The notes: generated from the letters alone by a model not told the origin. A DNA stretch of 64,000 bases from Lentinula raphanica (GCA_027919835.1 JANVFP010000019.1:434001-498000); one strand, 5' to 3'; counted from the first letter of the stretch, positions 11,701 to 22,370 are shown. Translations and numbers: made by a program.

Positions 11701-14145
11701 GCACCCTGTATGGAAAATGGGCGTTGCACAAAGAACTTTCCAAAACCGTTCCAGTCTCACACGACCATGCACACAGATGGTTATCCACTGTATTTCCGAC
11801 CTGATGATGGCCGAAAGTATGAAGTTGCAGGTCACCTACTCGATAATTCCTGGATCGTTACCTTCAACCCATATCTCTCAGTCAAGTACCGTTGTCATAT
11901 CAACGTTGAGTGCGCGGTCTCTTTCAAGACTGTCAAATATACAGTGAAGTACATCCATAAAGGACCCGATCGTGGTACACTAGCAGTCGAGCATTTGGAT
12001 GAAATCAAGCAATACATCGAAGGGCGATACTTTTCTGCAGCAGAAGCAATTTGGCGGATTTTTCATTTCGATCTTCATGACCAGGAGCCAAATATCGTTC
12101 GGCTTCCTGTTCACCTACCTGGCCAACATTTGGTCCGGTTCAACCCAAATGAAGATCGCGAGGAGCTACGCCATCGTATTCGGGAAGAAAAAAGCATCTT
12201 GACAGCATATCTCAAGGCAAATGCAGATCCAGTGATTGGCAGCGAGGCTCGACGATACACCTACCAGGAGTTTCCACAGCATTTTGTTTGGAAGGATAAC
12301 AAATGTTGGAAGCCCCGTCAGCGTGGTTTTGCATTAGGTCGGATGTATTATGTGCCACCAACTGCAGGTGAACGCTTCTACTTGCGAACACTGCTGACTA
12401 TAGTCAAGGGCCCAAAATCCTGGGAAGATATTCGAACTTACCAAGGAATGATATATCCTACATTCCGAGAAGCTTGCTTGGCCCGAGGCTTACTTGAAGA
12501 TGATGGGGAGTGGCAGTTAGCTCTGGATGAAGCATCTCATTTCCAATCAGGAAGTTGCCTCCGTCAATTATTTGCAACTATACTACTCTTTTGTGAACCA
12601 AAACACCCTCGCCATCTCTGGGATAACTTCCGCGATCACATCTGTGATGATCTTCGATATCAACTACAAGTCATGGGTCGCTCGAACATGTGCGCAGAAG
12701 ATGTTTATGATTATGGACTCTATCTCCTAGATCAGATCCTCCAACAATCAGGTCATTTTCTCGAAGAATTTGCAGAGATGCCTTTGCCACAGCAGGATTG
12801 GGCCATGCGAGCTGAGAACACATTCATCGCTGAACAGCTTGATTATGATTATGACCTTGAAGAGGAATGCGCCCAACATAACTTGCAGCTCATGGATGGA
12901 AATCCAGAGCAAAAGATGGCATTTGACATGATAATGTCATCTGTTCGTAACTGTGATGGTCGGGTATTCTTCCTGAATGGCCCTGGTGGTACCGGTAAAA
13001 CCTTTGTGTACCAGACAATTTGCCATGCAGTACGGGCGAAGCAGTGGATAGTTTTATGTGTCGCCTCCACTGGCATTGCCGCTATTCTTCTTCCTGGTGG
13101 CAGGACGGCACACTCTATGTTCAAGATTCCAATCGAAGGTCTCACAGATCGATCACTTTGTAACATCAATAAGCAAAGTCCTCGAGCAGAACTACTTCGT
13201 CAGACACGGCTAATTATCTGGGACGAGAGTCCGATGCAAAACCGCATGGCTTTCGAAGCATTGGATCGATCCTGTCGGGATATCCGTGACAACGATCGGT
13301 TATTTGGAGGGATTACCGTTGTGTTTGGTGGTGATTTTCAGCAAACCCTGCCTGTTATAGTCAAAGGATCGAGAGAAGACATTGTTTTGAGCTGCCTCAA
13401 GCGCTCATATTTGTGGTCCTCTGTCACATCATTGACTCTCACTCGGAATATGCGCTTGGAACAGGCTCTGGATTCAATCGAAGAAGCTCACTTTGCAGCA
13501 TGGCTTCTGGATGTTGGTCAGGGTCGATACCTTACACCTGACAACAACAAAATCGATCTGCCCCGGGATATGTGCGTCAACTCCAAAGACGCCTTGATCA
13601 GCTTCGTCTATCCTGACCTTTCAACATTACTCTCGGCACCTCCACCCGGATATTTCCTAGAGCGCGCAATTCTGGCTCCTCGCAATTCCGATGTAGATGT
13701 CATCAATCACGACCTCCTTGCACATTTTCCTGGTGAAGAACGTGTCTTCTACAGTGCTGATTCAATCTCAAAGGAAGCAGGTGCTGATAGTCCTGATGGA
13801 GATGATCCAATCCCTCCAGAAATGCTTCGCTCCTTTGATGCATCTGGACTTCCACCAGGAGAGCTTCATCTCAAACTTGGGTGCCCTCTCATACTTCTTC
13901 GTAACCTTGCCCCTGCAAAAGGTCTCTGTAATGGTACCCGGATGGTACTCATCCAATGCTCAGACCGAGTTCTAGAAGTCAAATTGATTGGTGGCAATCA
14001 TCACGGAGAAATAGCTCTCATACCACGCATTACTCTTATTCCCTCCGTCAAAAGTGCCAATCTCAATTTCATGTTGAAGCGGCGTCAATTCCCTGTCCGA
14101 TTAGCATTTGCAATGTCCATCAATAAATCGCAGGGCAGTCACTAA
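8788..14145 (+). CDS. Helitron Rep/helicase (RepHel), frameshifted near the C-terminus
   Basis: Exons 8788-8982, 9039-9092, 9146-9260, 9326-9895, 9946-10017 and 10073-14145 give about 1692 aa. The N-terminus is Gln/Arg/Glu/His-rich and contains [12 protein letters not shown] twice. A Helitron-like N domain follows. The HUH motif PHIHLL is near residue 820 and the two-tyrosine motif [11 protein letters not shown] near 958. A PIF1-type helicase follows, with Walker A GPGGTGKT near 1305, then [21 protein letters not shown] and SINKSQG. At about 14136 one base is missing relative to the expected frame. The protein therefore ends at SQGSH, while the matching frame runs on to a stop at 14304-14306 and holds the last helicase motif (AFSRAT). 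The family nicks and unwinds DNA for rolling-circle transposition. This copy is probably inactive unless the gap is an assembly error. Confidence 0.88.
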
Positions 14146-14572
14146 GATATGTCGGGATAGATCTTCGATACCCTGTCTTTTCGCATGGGCAGCTCTATGT
14201 AGCTTTCTCTCGCGCTACCTCTGCACACCGTATTAAAGTCTTATTACCTGATGATGAATTACTACTCCAGACAGCTAATGTAGTGTATCCAGAAGTACTA
14301 ATATGATACATACTTGAACACAATACTGAATTTTTCAGTTGGCAATGCTTAGATACTTGCCGACTTTTGAGCGCTTTTGAGCACGAATGGCTGAGATCCT
14401 CAGAGAATGTTCTAGAAATTTCAATTCTTCCCAATTTTTCTTCCTACAATGAGGTTCTCTTCTACGTCACTGCATTGTCTTGCTGCTATATAAGCCACTG
14501 TTTGTTTCTACCATCTTCACCTCAGAATCTTCATCTTCATCTTACATCTTTTGCTTCACTCGCACTTTCAAC

Positions 14573-15617
14573 ATGTCTGGCTGTGCAACACTATCAGGCA
14601 TTGCTGTCCTAGAGAATGCACGCACCGATATTGGACAAACTCTTCTTTTCGATGCACATTTTTACTTCTATGATGATCCTTCATCAACCAATGCTCATCT
14701 CGCCCTTCTTCGCTATTACAACATTGACAACTATACCTTTGATCCCGAGGTACCATTCAAATGCTTCGTGCAAGTCAATGTAAGGTTTCAATTTTTTGAA
14801 TATATCAAAATTAGCTGACTTGCTCAATATACTTATAGGTAGCGCGTATGGAAACTTTTTGCAATGAGAACCAATTGAGCCTTGGTATGGAATCAAAAGA
14901 TTATGTGTTGGTTGGAGATATTGTTCAGGTACGTGTATCTTGCAAAGACCATTGTTTGCATTCCGCTCACATTTCCTTCAGCTGATTCCCGCTGAGAGTT
15001 CAGATCCAAAGTTCCGACCTTTTCTTACTGTTTGCGGTATTGTCACCTCTTACAATCGGGATGCTGAAGAGAAGAAAATTGAAGTTGCGCCTGTGGTTTA
15101 CACTCATGTTCTGGGAACGAAGCAAAATCAAAATGCTTCACTTGCCAATTCCCCTCCGACTCAACATCACTTGCCATCACCATCGTTTCCAGTCAGTTAT
15201 ATTATTCCTCAAACCAGCCGATGGAAGGCAGAAAGAGTGCCCAAGGTCTCGGTTGGAACATATGTATGCTTAGAAGGATTTTTGCATATGGTCCACCGTG
15301 ATTCATCTGGCATGGTCGAGCGTTTCGATGCTGAACTCGATAAGATCACATACCTGGGTCGTCCATATGTGCCTGCAGCAAGTCGAAAACTTTCTGTGCC
15401 AGCAAATGGTACGTTGTCTTATTCTGCGAATGAACTACAGTCTACTAACATCGTCGAACTGTTATCAGCCCCACTGTCCACTCCAGCAAATAAGAAACTC
15501 AGATTTAGTTACGCTGATACTGTGCCATCACCAAGCCCGGTTACTGGTAAGAGGAAGTCCAGTGATATCGATAGCACTGGCTACTCTTCTACTACTTCTC
15601 TTGGATCTTCGCCTTAA
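14573..15617 (+). CDS. Helitron-borne probable OB-fold protein (310 aa)
   Basis: Exons 14573-14779, 14839-14928 and 14982-15617 splice in phase 0 with GTAAGG and GTACGT donors, giving 310 aa. The first ~220 residues have beta-rich segments typical of OB-folds: LVGDIVQLIPAESSDPKF, FLTVCGIVTSYNRD and VSVGTYVCLEGFLHMV. The tail is Ser/Thr-rich with a GKRKSS basic patch that could be a nuclear localisation signal. It lies 266 bp after the helicase reading frame and ends 129 bp before the first Helitron 3' end, so it travels with the element. Other Helitrons carry RPA-like single-strand DNA-binding genes, and a comparable role is plausible. The fold assignment is inference. Confidence 0.6.
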
Positions 15618-15720
15618 TTTTGTTTAATTACTATTTTTATTACCATTATTTTATGACATGCTTTTGAAGTCAGACATTGGAGGAACTATCTGCTATAAGA
15701 TCGGTGAATGATTGACAACG

Positions 15721-15746
15721 CCGTGCATCGCACGGGTAACTGCTAG
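15721..15746 (+). other. Helitron 3' terminus 1 (hairpin + CTAG)
   Basis: CCGTGC-ATC-GCACGG forms a perfect 6-bp stem at 15721-15735, followed 7 nt later by CTAG (15743-15746) and then T. It lies directly downstream of the OB-fold gene. Confidence 0.85.
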
Positions 15747-15752
15747 TAAACA

Positions 15753-16469
15753 CTAATCTCGTACCCAGATGTTCTAGGACACTCCGGCATCCCAGTGCCG
15801 CGAAAATACAGATATAAACATTCGTACAAACAAAAAACAAACATTACGATTGTGTCCTAGAACATCTGGTGCACTTTGATCGGCAGGGGGCGCCTCGATA
15901 CACAGCCACCACTAGTGTGACACCGAGACGCCCAAAAAATGCCTGCTTCTTGAGCTATTTTGACCTTGACCACACATTTACTGGTACCATTTGGCTATCA
16001 AACCTGGCCAATCATTGCCTTGAGATGACTACTTGATAGCATGGGCTGCAGGAACATGATAGGGACCATGAATGGTCATGCAAAAAGCTAGAAATTACTT
16101 TACTTGGATGTCCCAATAGAGATTAGTTATATTTTAGAAGCAATAAATGCTATATAATGCACTCAGAGCTTTCTTGGGCTACTGTATGCTCAAAAGATAT
16201 CACAGAGAGCCTCTTCAAATATGTATGGATTTCTGTAAGGATGAAACTTGGTGTACATATTGCTACATAATGAATGGGAAAACCGCGAAGTAACGCAGAT
16301 GTCACGGTGGCTGTGTATCGAGGCGCCCCCTGCCGATTAAAGTGCACCAGATCTTCTAGGGCACGACCATGGTGTTTGTTTTTTTATTTGTACACTTGTT
16401 TACGTCTGTATTTTCGCGGCACACTGGGATGCCGCAGTGCCCTAGAAGATCTGGGTACGAGATTAGCAA
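15753..16469. mobile_element. MITE with ~165-bp terminal inverted repeats
   Basis: CTAATCTCGTACCCAGAT begins the left arm (15753-15916), and its inverted counterpart ends at 16468. The arms match over about 165 bp, including CGCGAAAATACAGA and GGCAGGGGGCGCCTCG. Within each arm, the motif around CTAGGACAC recurs inverted. The ~390-bp core has no coding capacity. It begins 6 bp after Helitron terminus 1 and lies inside the larger Helitron. CA flanks both sides, which is too short to call a target duplication. Confidence 0.75.
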
Positions 16470-16640
16470 ATTACATCACCTTAAAATCTTTACTTCAGAA
16501 AGTTCTGGAAGCAGCTGAGAGTTGTTTTTAAGAACTTTCTGCTCCATTTTATTCAGTTAGTAAGGTATAAAAAAAGTTAGCTTGAAGGATGAGAAAGAGA
16601 AATTGAGCATTCAGCCCAGACTGAGAAGAGGCTTCAGCTT

Positions 16641-16664
16641 CAGCGCTCAGCGCTCAGCGCTCAG
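16641..16664. repeat. Short CAGCGCT tandem run
   Basis: Three consecutive CAGCGCT units, followed by more CAGC, sit in the non-coding stretch between the MITE and the second Helitron end. No gene is seen from 16470 to 16892. Confidence 0.6.
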
Positions 16665-16866
16665 CCTTCAATTGGTCAGTTAAGTGCTCAATTCATCGGT
16701 GTTGCCAAGAATCTTCATTTTGGCCCTATTCGGCCTCCAAGTCTTCAAAGCTTCAAAGTACAGATCATTCAACATTCAGATATTCAACATTCAATGTCTG
16801 CCATCCATTCACAGTTTACAGAAAACCATGCTTAAGATTATCTAAAGAAGTTCAAGTAACAGTGCA

Positions 16867-16892
16867 CCGTGCATCGCACGGGGCACTGCTAG
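16867..16892 (+). other. Helitron 3' terminus 2 (hairpin + CTAG)
   Basis: The same CCGTGC-ATC-GCACGG hairpin as at 15721 is followed by GGGCACTG and CTAG, then T. The stem extends outward by AGTGC/GCACT pairing around one mismatch. Beyond it begins the 3' flank of array copy B. Confidence 0.8.
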
Positions 16893-17292
16893 TGTCATAG
16901 AACTTAGAAGGGCGAACTTGAAGTTGAGCTGCTGTGACGAAGGCGGCAGCCCGTAGACTTCGCGGAACCAGTAACTGTGTACCGGGCTGACAACGACTTG
17001 GGAATATATTCAACCTCAGCATGTAGCGTGTATTTTCCTGATCTGCAAAATATGGGTGTCACATTGTTTGTTACAGTTGATGGTAAACGACAGAAGACGA
17101 CAGAATACTCGGAAAGCAAGTTGCAACGATAGATAAACAAGAAATAGAATATTCATCGACCCCTCTAGTCGGTTTACATTGTTAAGGGTGCGCGAGGAGT
17201 AGCATCGAAAGATTCCGGACCAACCACGCTGGAACAAGTCTGCAGTCTCGCGCGCGAGGTCCGCAAAATTGATCCAGCGGTTCACATTCCTT

Positions 17293-17866
17293 TCAAAACT
17301 AAGCAGAGTTATGAGATACTGGGCGGCGAGCCAGTAACTAGAAGACATACCAATCTCCAGTCAGCCAGAGGATGAAGATCTTTCATGACCGTGAACTCAA
17401 ACTGATCGGCACTCATACGATGCTCTCCTCCGTATTTTGTGTGGATGTAGTTGAGCCATCGTTCCAACTTTGCTTTGTCCTTTTCAGTTTCTTCGTGTGC
17501 GATGGGATAATCGGGGTGTGTGGGGTCATTGAGTTGTCGGTTGCTTTTGAAGGGTATAAATCGGATAGGAAAGAAAATATGGGTCAGCTTGTCGACTTCG
17601 GGGTCAAGGGCTCGAACTGGGATTGACGTTAGTATCGAGATAGATGAAACATAGAGTAGGCCGGATGACATACAGCGGATTTTCGGCGACTGGGCAGCCT
17701 CCTTGCGCGGCAAACGCCTTCTCCAACGGATATAGTCGAGAGCATAATCATCCAGTAAGTCTTGATCCAGGTCTGGATCTCCACTTCCTCTGATAATCCC
17801 CATGAGGGTCTTGAACGCGTCACTGTCGACTTGGTAGCCACTCCAGATTGCCCACTCGGAAACCAT
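17293..17866 (-). CDS. Array gene copy B: unrecognised 154-aa protein
   Basis: Exons are 17866-17674, 17616-17351 and 17298-17293 (TTT TGA), with lengths identical to copy A. The protein begins MVSEWAIWSGYQ, contains YIRWRRRLPRKEAAQSPKIR, LTHIFFPIRFIPF and NDPTHPDYPIAHEETEKDK, and ends WRLF. After the stop, another frame reads FERNVNRWINFADLARET. Copy A matches this at protein level, so an alternative C-terminus cannot be dismissed. The gene lies about 400 bp from the right Helitron end and about 530 bp from the end of copy C. Confidence 0.7.
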
Positions 17867-17915
17867 GGTAGAAGATAGTGATGGTTAGGTGAAGAGCATG
17901 AATCGCGTGTTATGC

Positions 17916-17966
17916 GGTCACGTTATTCACGTTTTCGTGCCAGATTGCGCAATGGCAAGGCGCCAC
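17916..17966 (-). promoter_or_regulatory. Family upstream element, copy B (interrupted form)
   Basis: GGTCACGTTATTC and a TTGCGC/GGCGCCAC part flank a short insertion compared with copies A, C and D. It lies 50-100 bp upstream of the copy B start. Confidence 0.4.
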
Positions 17967-18399
17967 ATAACGATGAGCTCGAGCCTCTCTTCAATCAATC
18001 TTCAACGTACTAGTACTAGGTGGCAGCCTATTTACAGGATACACGAAGCCCGTTACCATGCTGCCGACTACTAACACACAAGTCTCAACTTTGTGACTGT
18101 CCGTTGAGTTCACAGTTTTCTTCCGTGAGCTTCCGTGTATTTTGCTGATTTGCCACTGAATATACGACAGTGTGACATTGTACTCTAGTATTAGTAGTAG
18201 GAGGTAGGACATCGTTTGTTATGGATTATAAACCACATGAGTTCAAGAGTAGGAAATAGCCTCATGGTCGACCCTTCAGAACAGTGGACGGGCAAGCTCG
18301 AGAGGTTTGTCTTCGAAAGATTCGGGACAGATCGTTGACCTCGAACACTGTCGTCTCACAGGTGGCGCCGAAAGGTTGATCCAGAGCTTTGCATCAGGC

Positions 18400-18978
18400 T
18401 CAATACTAGGAAAAGTTGAGAGTTGCATGTACATGTACTGCGAATCAGAATCTTTAGAGACGTACCGCTCTCCATTCCACCCGAGGATGCAGATCCTTCA
18501 TGACTGCAAACTCAAAGACATCTGCACTGATACGATGCTCCCCGCCATTCGTTGCGTGGATGTAGTTCAGCAATCGCTCCACCTTCCCCTTGTCCTTTTC
18601 AGTCTCTTCGTGCGCAGTCGGATAATCAGGATGAGTGGGGTCGTTAAGTTGTCGTCGGCTTTTGAAAGGTATGAAACGGATAGGAAAGAATATATGGGTG
18701 ATATTTTCCTCTTCGGGGTCACTGGCGCGAACTATGAATGTCCGTGAGATCAACATCGTTGTTGAAGAATGAGACTGGTACATACACCGAATTCTCGGCG
18801 CCTTGGCAGCGTCCTTGGGTGGTAAATGGTTTCTCCAATGGACGTAGTCTAGGATGTAGCTGACTATGCCTCTGTCGGGGTCTGGAGGAGCTCCGGTTCC
18901 TTCGAGTACTCCAATAAAACGTATGAACGCGTGAGGCTCGAGCTGGTAGCCGCTCCAGACCGCCCAATTGGAAAGCAT
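18400..18978 (-). CDS. Array gene copy C: unrecognised 154-aa protein
   Basis: Exons are 18978-18786, 18731-18466 and 18405-18400 (TAT TGA), with the same exon lengths as A and B. The start, MLSNWAVWSGYQ, is set by homology; an upstream in-frame Met adds 13 residues with no counterpart in the other copies. It contains YVHWRNHLPPKDAAKAPRIR, ITHIFFPIRFIPF and HPDYPTAHEETEKDKGK, and ends WRAY. It shares its upstream element almost exactly with copy D. The sequence after the stop is related to that of A and B but carries a 1-nt shift. Confidence 0.7.
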
Positions 18979-19033
18979 GGTCGAAGTAGTTGGAAAAGAT
19001 GAAGAGATCGGTATCACCTGAAGCGTGTTTTTT

Positions 19034-19063
19034 GTTCACGTTATCCGTGGCAGGTTGCGCCAC
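19034..19063 (-). promoter_or_regulatory. Family upstream element, copy C
   Basis: On the minus strand this is GTGGCGCAACCT then GCCACGGATAACGTGA, identical to the copy D element and 2-3 nt different from A. It lies 56-85 bp upstream of the copy C start. Confidence 0.6.
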
Positions 19064-19465
19064 TCTTGGTCTAATTCTTTTTGCACAAACACACAAAAAG
19101 CACAAGGGACAATAGACTGACAATGAATCGATTGTTGTACCACTCGAACGGTGATTGTGGTCTTTTATGTCTAACCGTTACTGTAAGTACTTGTATCTCC
19201 CAAGCTGGCACCTGCCCTTACCTGCCTGGTCCGGAAAGCTGGCTACTGGCCGATTTTGTGCTCGTTCACCGTCGCGGCATCAAGCTTCAGAGTAACTCTC
19301 GTGCGAATGATCATGGACGCTGCAGAGAGAAAAGTGCTCGCTTAGCTTTTCGTGATTATGACGGTCCGACAGAGGTTTGCGATACATCTAGAACTGGACA
19401 TGAAATTGTAAGAATACTGTGCAGTGAGCCAGCATTTCTGAGACGTATTTGCATGGTCTACCACC

Positions 19466-20046
19466 TCAATACTAGAAAATGTTGAGAATTCCATGTACTG
19501 TGACCAAGCGTCTTGGAGACGTACCACTCTCCATTCGGCCAGAGGATGCAGATCCTTCATGACCGCAAACTCAAATAGATCTGCATTCATACGATGCTCC
19601 CCTCCGTTGTGCGCGTGGATGTAGTTGAGCAATGACTGCAACTTCCTCTTGTCCTTTTCAGTCTCTTCGTGCGCGATCACATATTCAGGATGGGTGGGGT
19701 CGTTGAGTTGTCGTCGGGTTTTGAAGGGTATGAAACGGATAGGAAAGAATATATGGGTGATATTTGTGCCTTCGCGGTCACTGGTGCGAACTACGAATGT
19801 CGTTGATATTAACATCGTTCTTGAAAATACTAGGAATAGAGCGCCGCACATACATCGAATATTCGGCGCCCTCGCGGCCAGCTTGGGTGGTAGCAATTCC
19901 CGCCATTGCACATAGTCACAGACGTAATCGATAATGCGTTTGTCGGGGGCCTGAGCATCTCCGGTTCCTTCGAATACTCCGACGAAACGTTTGTACGCGT
20001 CAGCCTCAAGCTGGTAGCCGCTCCAGACTGCCCAATCGGAAACCAT
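19466..20046 (-). CDS. Array gene copy D: unrecognised 154-aa protein
   Basis: Exons are 20046-19854, 19790-19525 and 19471-19466 (TAT TGA). The protein begins MVSDWAVWSGYQ, includes YVQWRELLPPKLAARAPNIR, ITHIFFPIRFIPF and EYVIAHEETEKDKRK, and ends WRVY. After the stop, a second intron-2-like sequence (about 19445 to 19390) looks like the end of another family copy, so the 3' flank is a mosaic. The region 19064-19440 contains no other supported gene. Confidence 0.7.
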
Positions 20047-20100
20047 GGTGGAAGTAGTTGTAAAGGATGAAGAGATCGGTATCACTTGAAGCGTGTTTTT

Positions 20101-20130
20101 GTTCACGTTATCCGTGGCAGGTTGCGCCAC
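20101..20130 (-). promoter_or_regulatory. Family upstream element, copy D
   Basis: Identical to the copy C element and at matching distance (55-84 bp) from the copy D start. Confidence 0.6.
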
Positions 20131-20212
20131 TTCAAGAAGCTTCAAGATCTCACGAACGCACAAAAATCAAAGGACAATTGGAAGACAATGGCTCACCTGC
20201 AACTTGGAATCA

Positions 20213-20285
20213 ATTGCAAGACTCGAAAAGGTCTTTTTGACCTACCGTTAACGGTTACAGGCCCTTTGCACAATGACTGTAGTAC
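20213..20285 (+). repeat. Copy 2 of the ~74-bp dispersed repeat
   Basis: Nearly identical to 6450-6523. It directly abuts the break point of the truncated array copy E. Confidence 0.6.
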
Positions 20286-20289
20286 TAGA

Positions 20290-20381
20290 GCATTGCCAGT
20301 TCCTTCGAGTACTCCAATGAAACGCTTAAATGTATCGCAATCAAGCAGATAGCCACTCCAGACTGCCTGGTCGGACACCAT
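20290..20381 (-). pseudogene. Array gene copy E: 5' fragment
   Basis: Only the first ~30 codons of the family remain (MVSDQAVWSGYLLDCDTFKR, then FIGVLEGTGNA). Similarity stops at about 20290, where the 74-bp repeat begins. A weak upstream element (GTCACGTTATACGT, 20431-20444) is still present. The frame runs on for some codons into unrelated sequence but lacks the rest of exon 1 and exons 2 and 3. Confidence 0.75.
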
Positions 20382-20490
20382 GGTCGAAGGGAAGAAGATA
20401 GAAGACGAACATGAACCCCTATTTATGCTGGTCACGTTATACGTACACGGCGCGTCATCAGGAGGGTTCTGAATCTTTTCTAAAACTTCC

Positions 20491-21961
20491 ATGGCTGAAG
20501 AATCAGATATTCTCTCTACCTTTTCCTATGATAGCGACGAAGACGCATCGCCTCATACATTCTCTCTCAGTGGGCTCCAAGAAGTCGTCAGAAAAGTCGT
20601 TGGAGTTCTGGATTGCCAGTTACTCAAACTTGCACAAGGTGGATACCACAAGGTCGTGTTGCATCGATTCAGTTAACCTAGAGTCTCCGACTCAAATCTC
20701 GCTCATAGGTGTATCAAGTGTCAGGTAGCAATGCTCCTCCCATCGTAGCTCGTGTCGCCGCACCTGCGTTTCCAAAGGACAAGGTAGAATCAGAGGTAAG
20801 AAATAACTCCGAAAAAGCATGCGCTCATTCCCTTTCCTGACTGGGACATCCTTCAGATCGCCACTTTGCAGTACATTGCTTCTCATACCAAAATACACAC
20901 TCCCCTTGTCTACGCTTGGAACACTGAAGATGACAATCCGGTCGGATCCGAGTACATGATTCTTGAGAAGGTCTGCAATCTACTCTTCGTTCTGTGCGAC
21001 GTTTCATGTCCAACACCTCTCAGATCACTGGCGTCCCAGCTAGCGAGGTTTGGGAGACTCTTCCATTCGAAAAGAAGGAGATCGTCGTCAATGAGGTCGC
21101 AGAGCATATCATTCAGCTCTTTGGACTTCGCTTCGAAAAAGCTGGATCTCTCTACAAAACTGCTGAACGTGGTGAACAAGAGTTCACGGTCGGGCCTATT
21201 GTTAGCACCCCATTTTACCGTGCTCTCGATGGCTTCGTTCGGTTCCCTGATTCTCCTGACTCTAACATTCAACTAAGGAAATTCCGAGGTCCTTTTTCCG
21301 ATACATCTAGTTTTTTGCGGAGTGCTCTCCAGGTGGAATTACATATCATCTCCGATCCTGATCTACGACGACAAGTCTTGGAGCGGGCACTGAACGGCGA
21401 TGATAAACGCCTTGAACACGGAGAACGTGTTCTCAATAAAGCTCTGAAACTGGCATCTGTATATCCAGGGGACATCTGTGTATCCAGCCCTCTTTCTACA
21501 CCTGGACGACCATTCTCGCTACGTATGGATGATTTCAGACTCTCTAACATCATGGTCAGTGATGAAATGATGAGTTTTTTCTGCACTTCTCACAACAATC
21601 TATACAGATCGATGAAAACACCGGACATATCACAGGCTTGATAGATTTTGAAGGAGCGACAGTCGCCCCTCTCTGGGAGTGTGCTTACATGCCCAGATGG
21701 CTACAGGACCCGGATGAATGGGATGGAACATATGAGGGAGGAACTCCAACGGAGAAGTCTTCTCTCAGACAGCTATTCTTCAAAAAGATAGATGAAATTG
21801 ACAAAGGGGGTGAGTGGAAGCGGGCCCATGACCACGGGCGTCCTTTTCGAGAGTTCACGAATATGCTGAACTTCAGCGTGAATGTATGGGCTGATGACAG
21901 TATTGAAAGCTGGATTGACGCTCGGTTGCTCTGGGCCAATGAACATCCAGGTGAACCGTGA
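20491..21961 (+). CDS. APH-type phosphotransferase family protein (415 aa)
   Basis: Exons 20491-20652, 20709-20795, 20857-20970, 21024-21554 and 21608-21961 all join in phase 0 and give 415 aa. The fold is that of the aminoglycoside-phosphotransferase / choline-kinase-like family. YHKVYQV and PIVARVAAP form the N-lobe with the Lys-equivalent region, SEYMILEKI is the hinge, RMDDFRLSNIM the catalytic loop (Asp and Asn kept, with Arg-Met in place of the usual His) and GLIDFEGATVAPLW the metal-binding Asp motif. Such proteins are abundant in basidiomycetes and few have known substrates. Its first ~45 residues are closely related to the N-terminus of the gene at 23386. Confidence 0.85.
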
Positions 21962-22370
21962 GGGTCTTCTCAGCACCTGAGATGTCAATATGATTTGCAG
22001 TCGAATGTATGTAGCTCGCTGATCACCACATTGTTATGCAAATCTTGCTGTACTGCGGTCATCCATCTCTACAGCTGATCAACGGAAGGGTCTATGCTTT
22101 CAGTCTTTTGCACTAGCAATCTTGTCTCATACTCCACCGAGACTACTCTGATACGATCCTGCCGTGGGTGGAATGGATATTCTACTGTACATCGTGATAT
22201 CCGAAGACTTTGAGCCTTACGCCGTGAGGCTCGATACTTAAGACCTTGATTATTTCCGCAGAATGTCGTCCCACAACCCTCTGCACTTACACTTTGAACA
22301 CCAAGGTGAGATTTGCACATTCGCAAGCTGCTGGCACTGATGGTTAGCTGAATATGACAGTCAAACCAAT

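Larger units (their letters stand above)
8055..16892 (+). mobile_element. Composite Helitron (autonomous-type, probably disabled)
   Basis: Two 5' ends beginning TCCTACATAATAAAAG lie 33 bp apart (8055 and 8088), each preceded by A. Two 3' ends have a perfect CCGTGC-ATC-GCACGG hairpin followed by CTAG, ending at 15746 and 16892, each followed by T. This fits Helitron rules: 5' TC, 3' hairpin plus CTRR, and insertion between A and T. The inner element (8088-15746) encodes a Rep-helicase protein and a probable OB-fold protein. The extra 1.1 kb to the second 3' end holds a MITE. The insertion separates copies A and B of the tandem 154-aa gene array. No target duplication is expected for this class. 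Confidence 0.85.
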
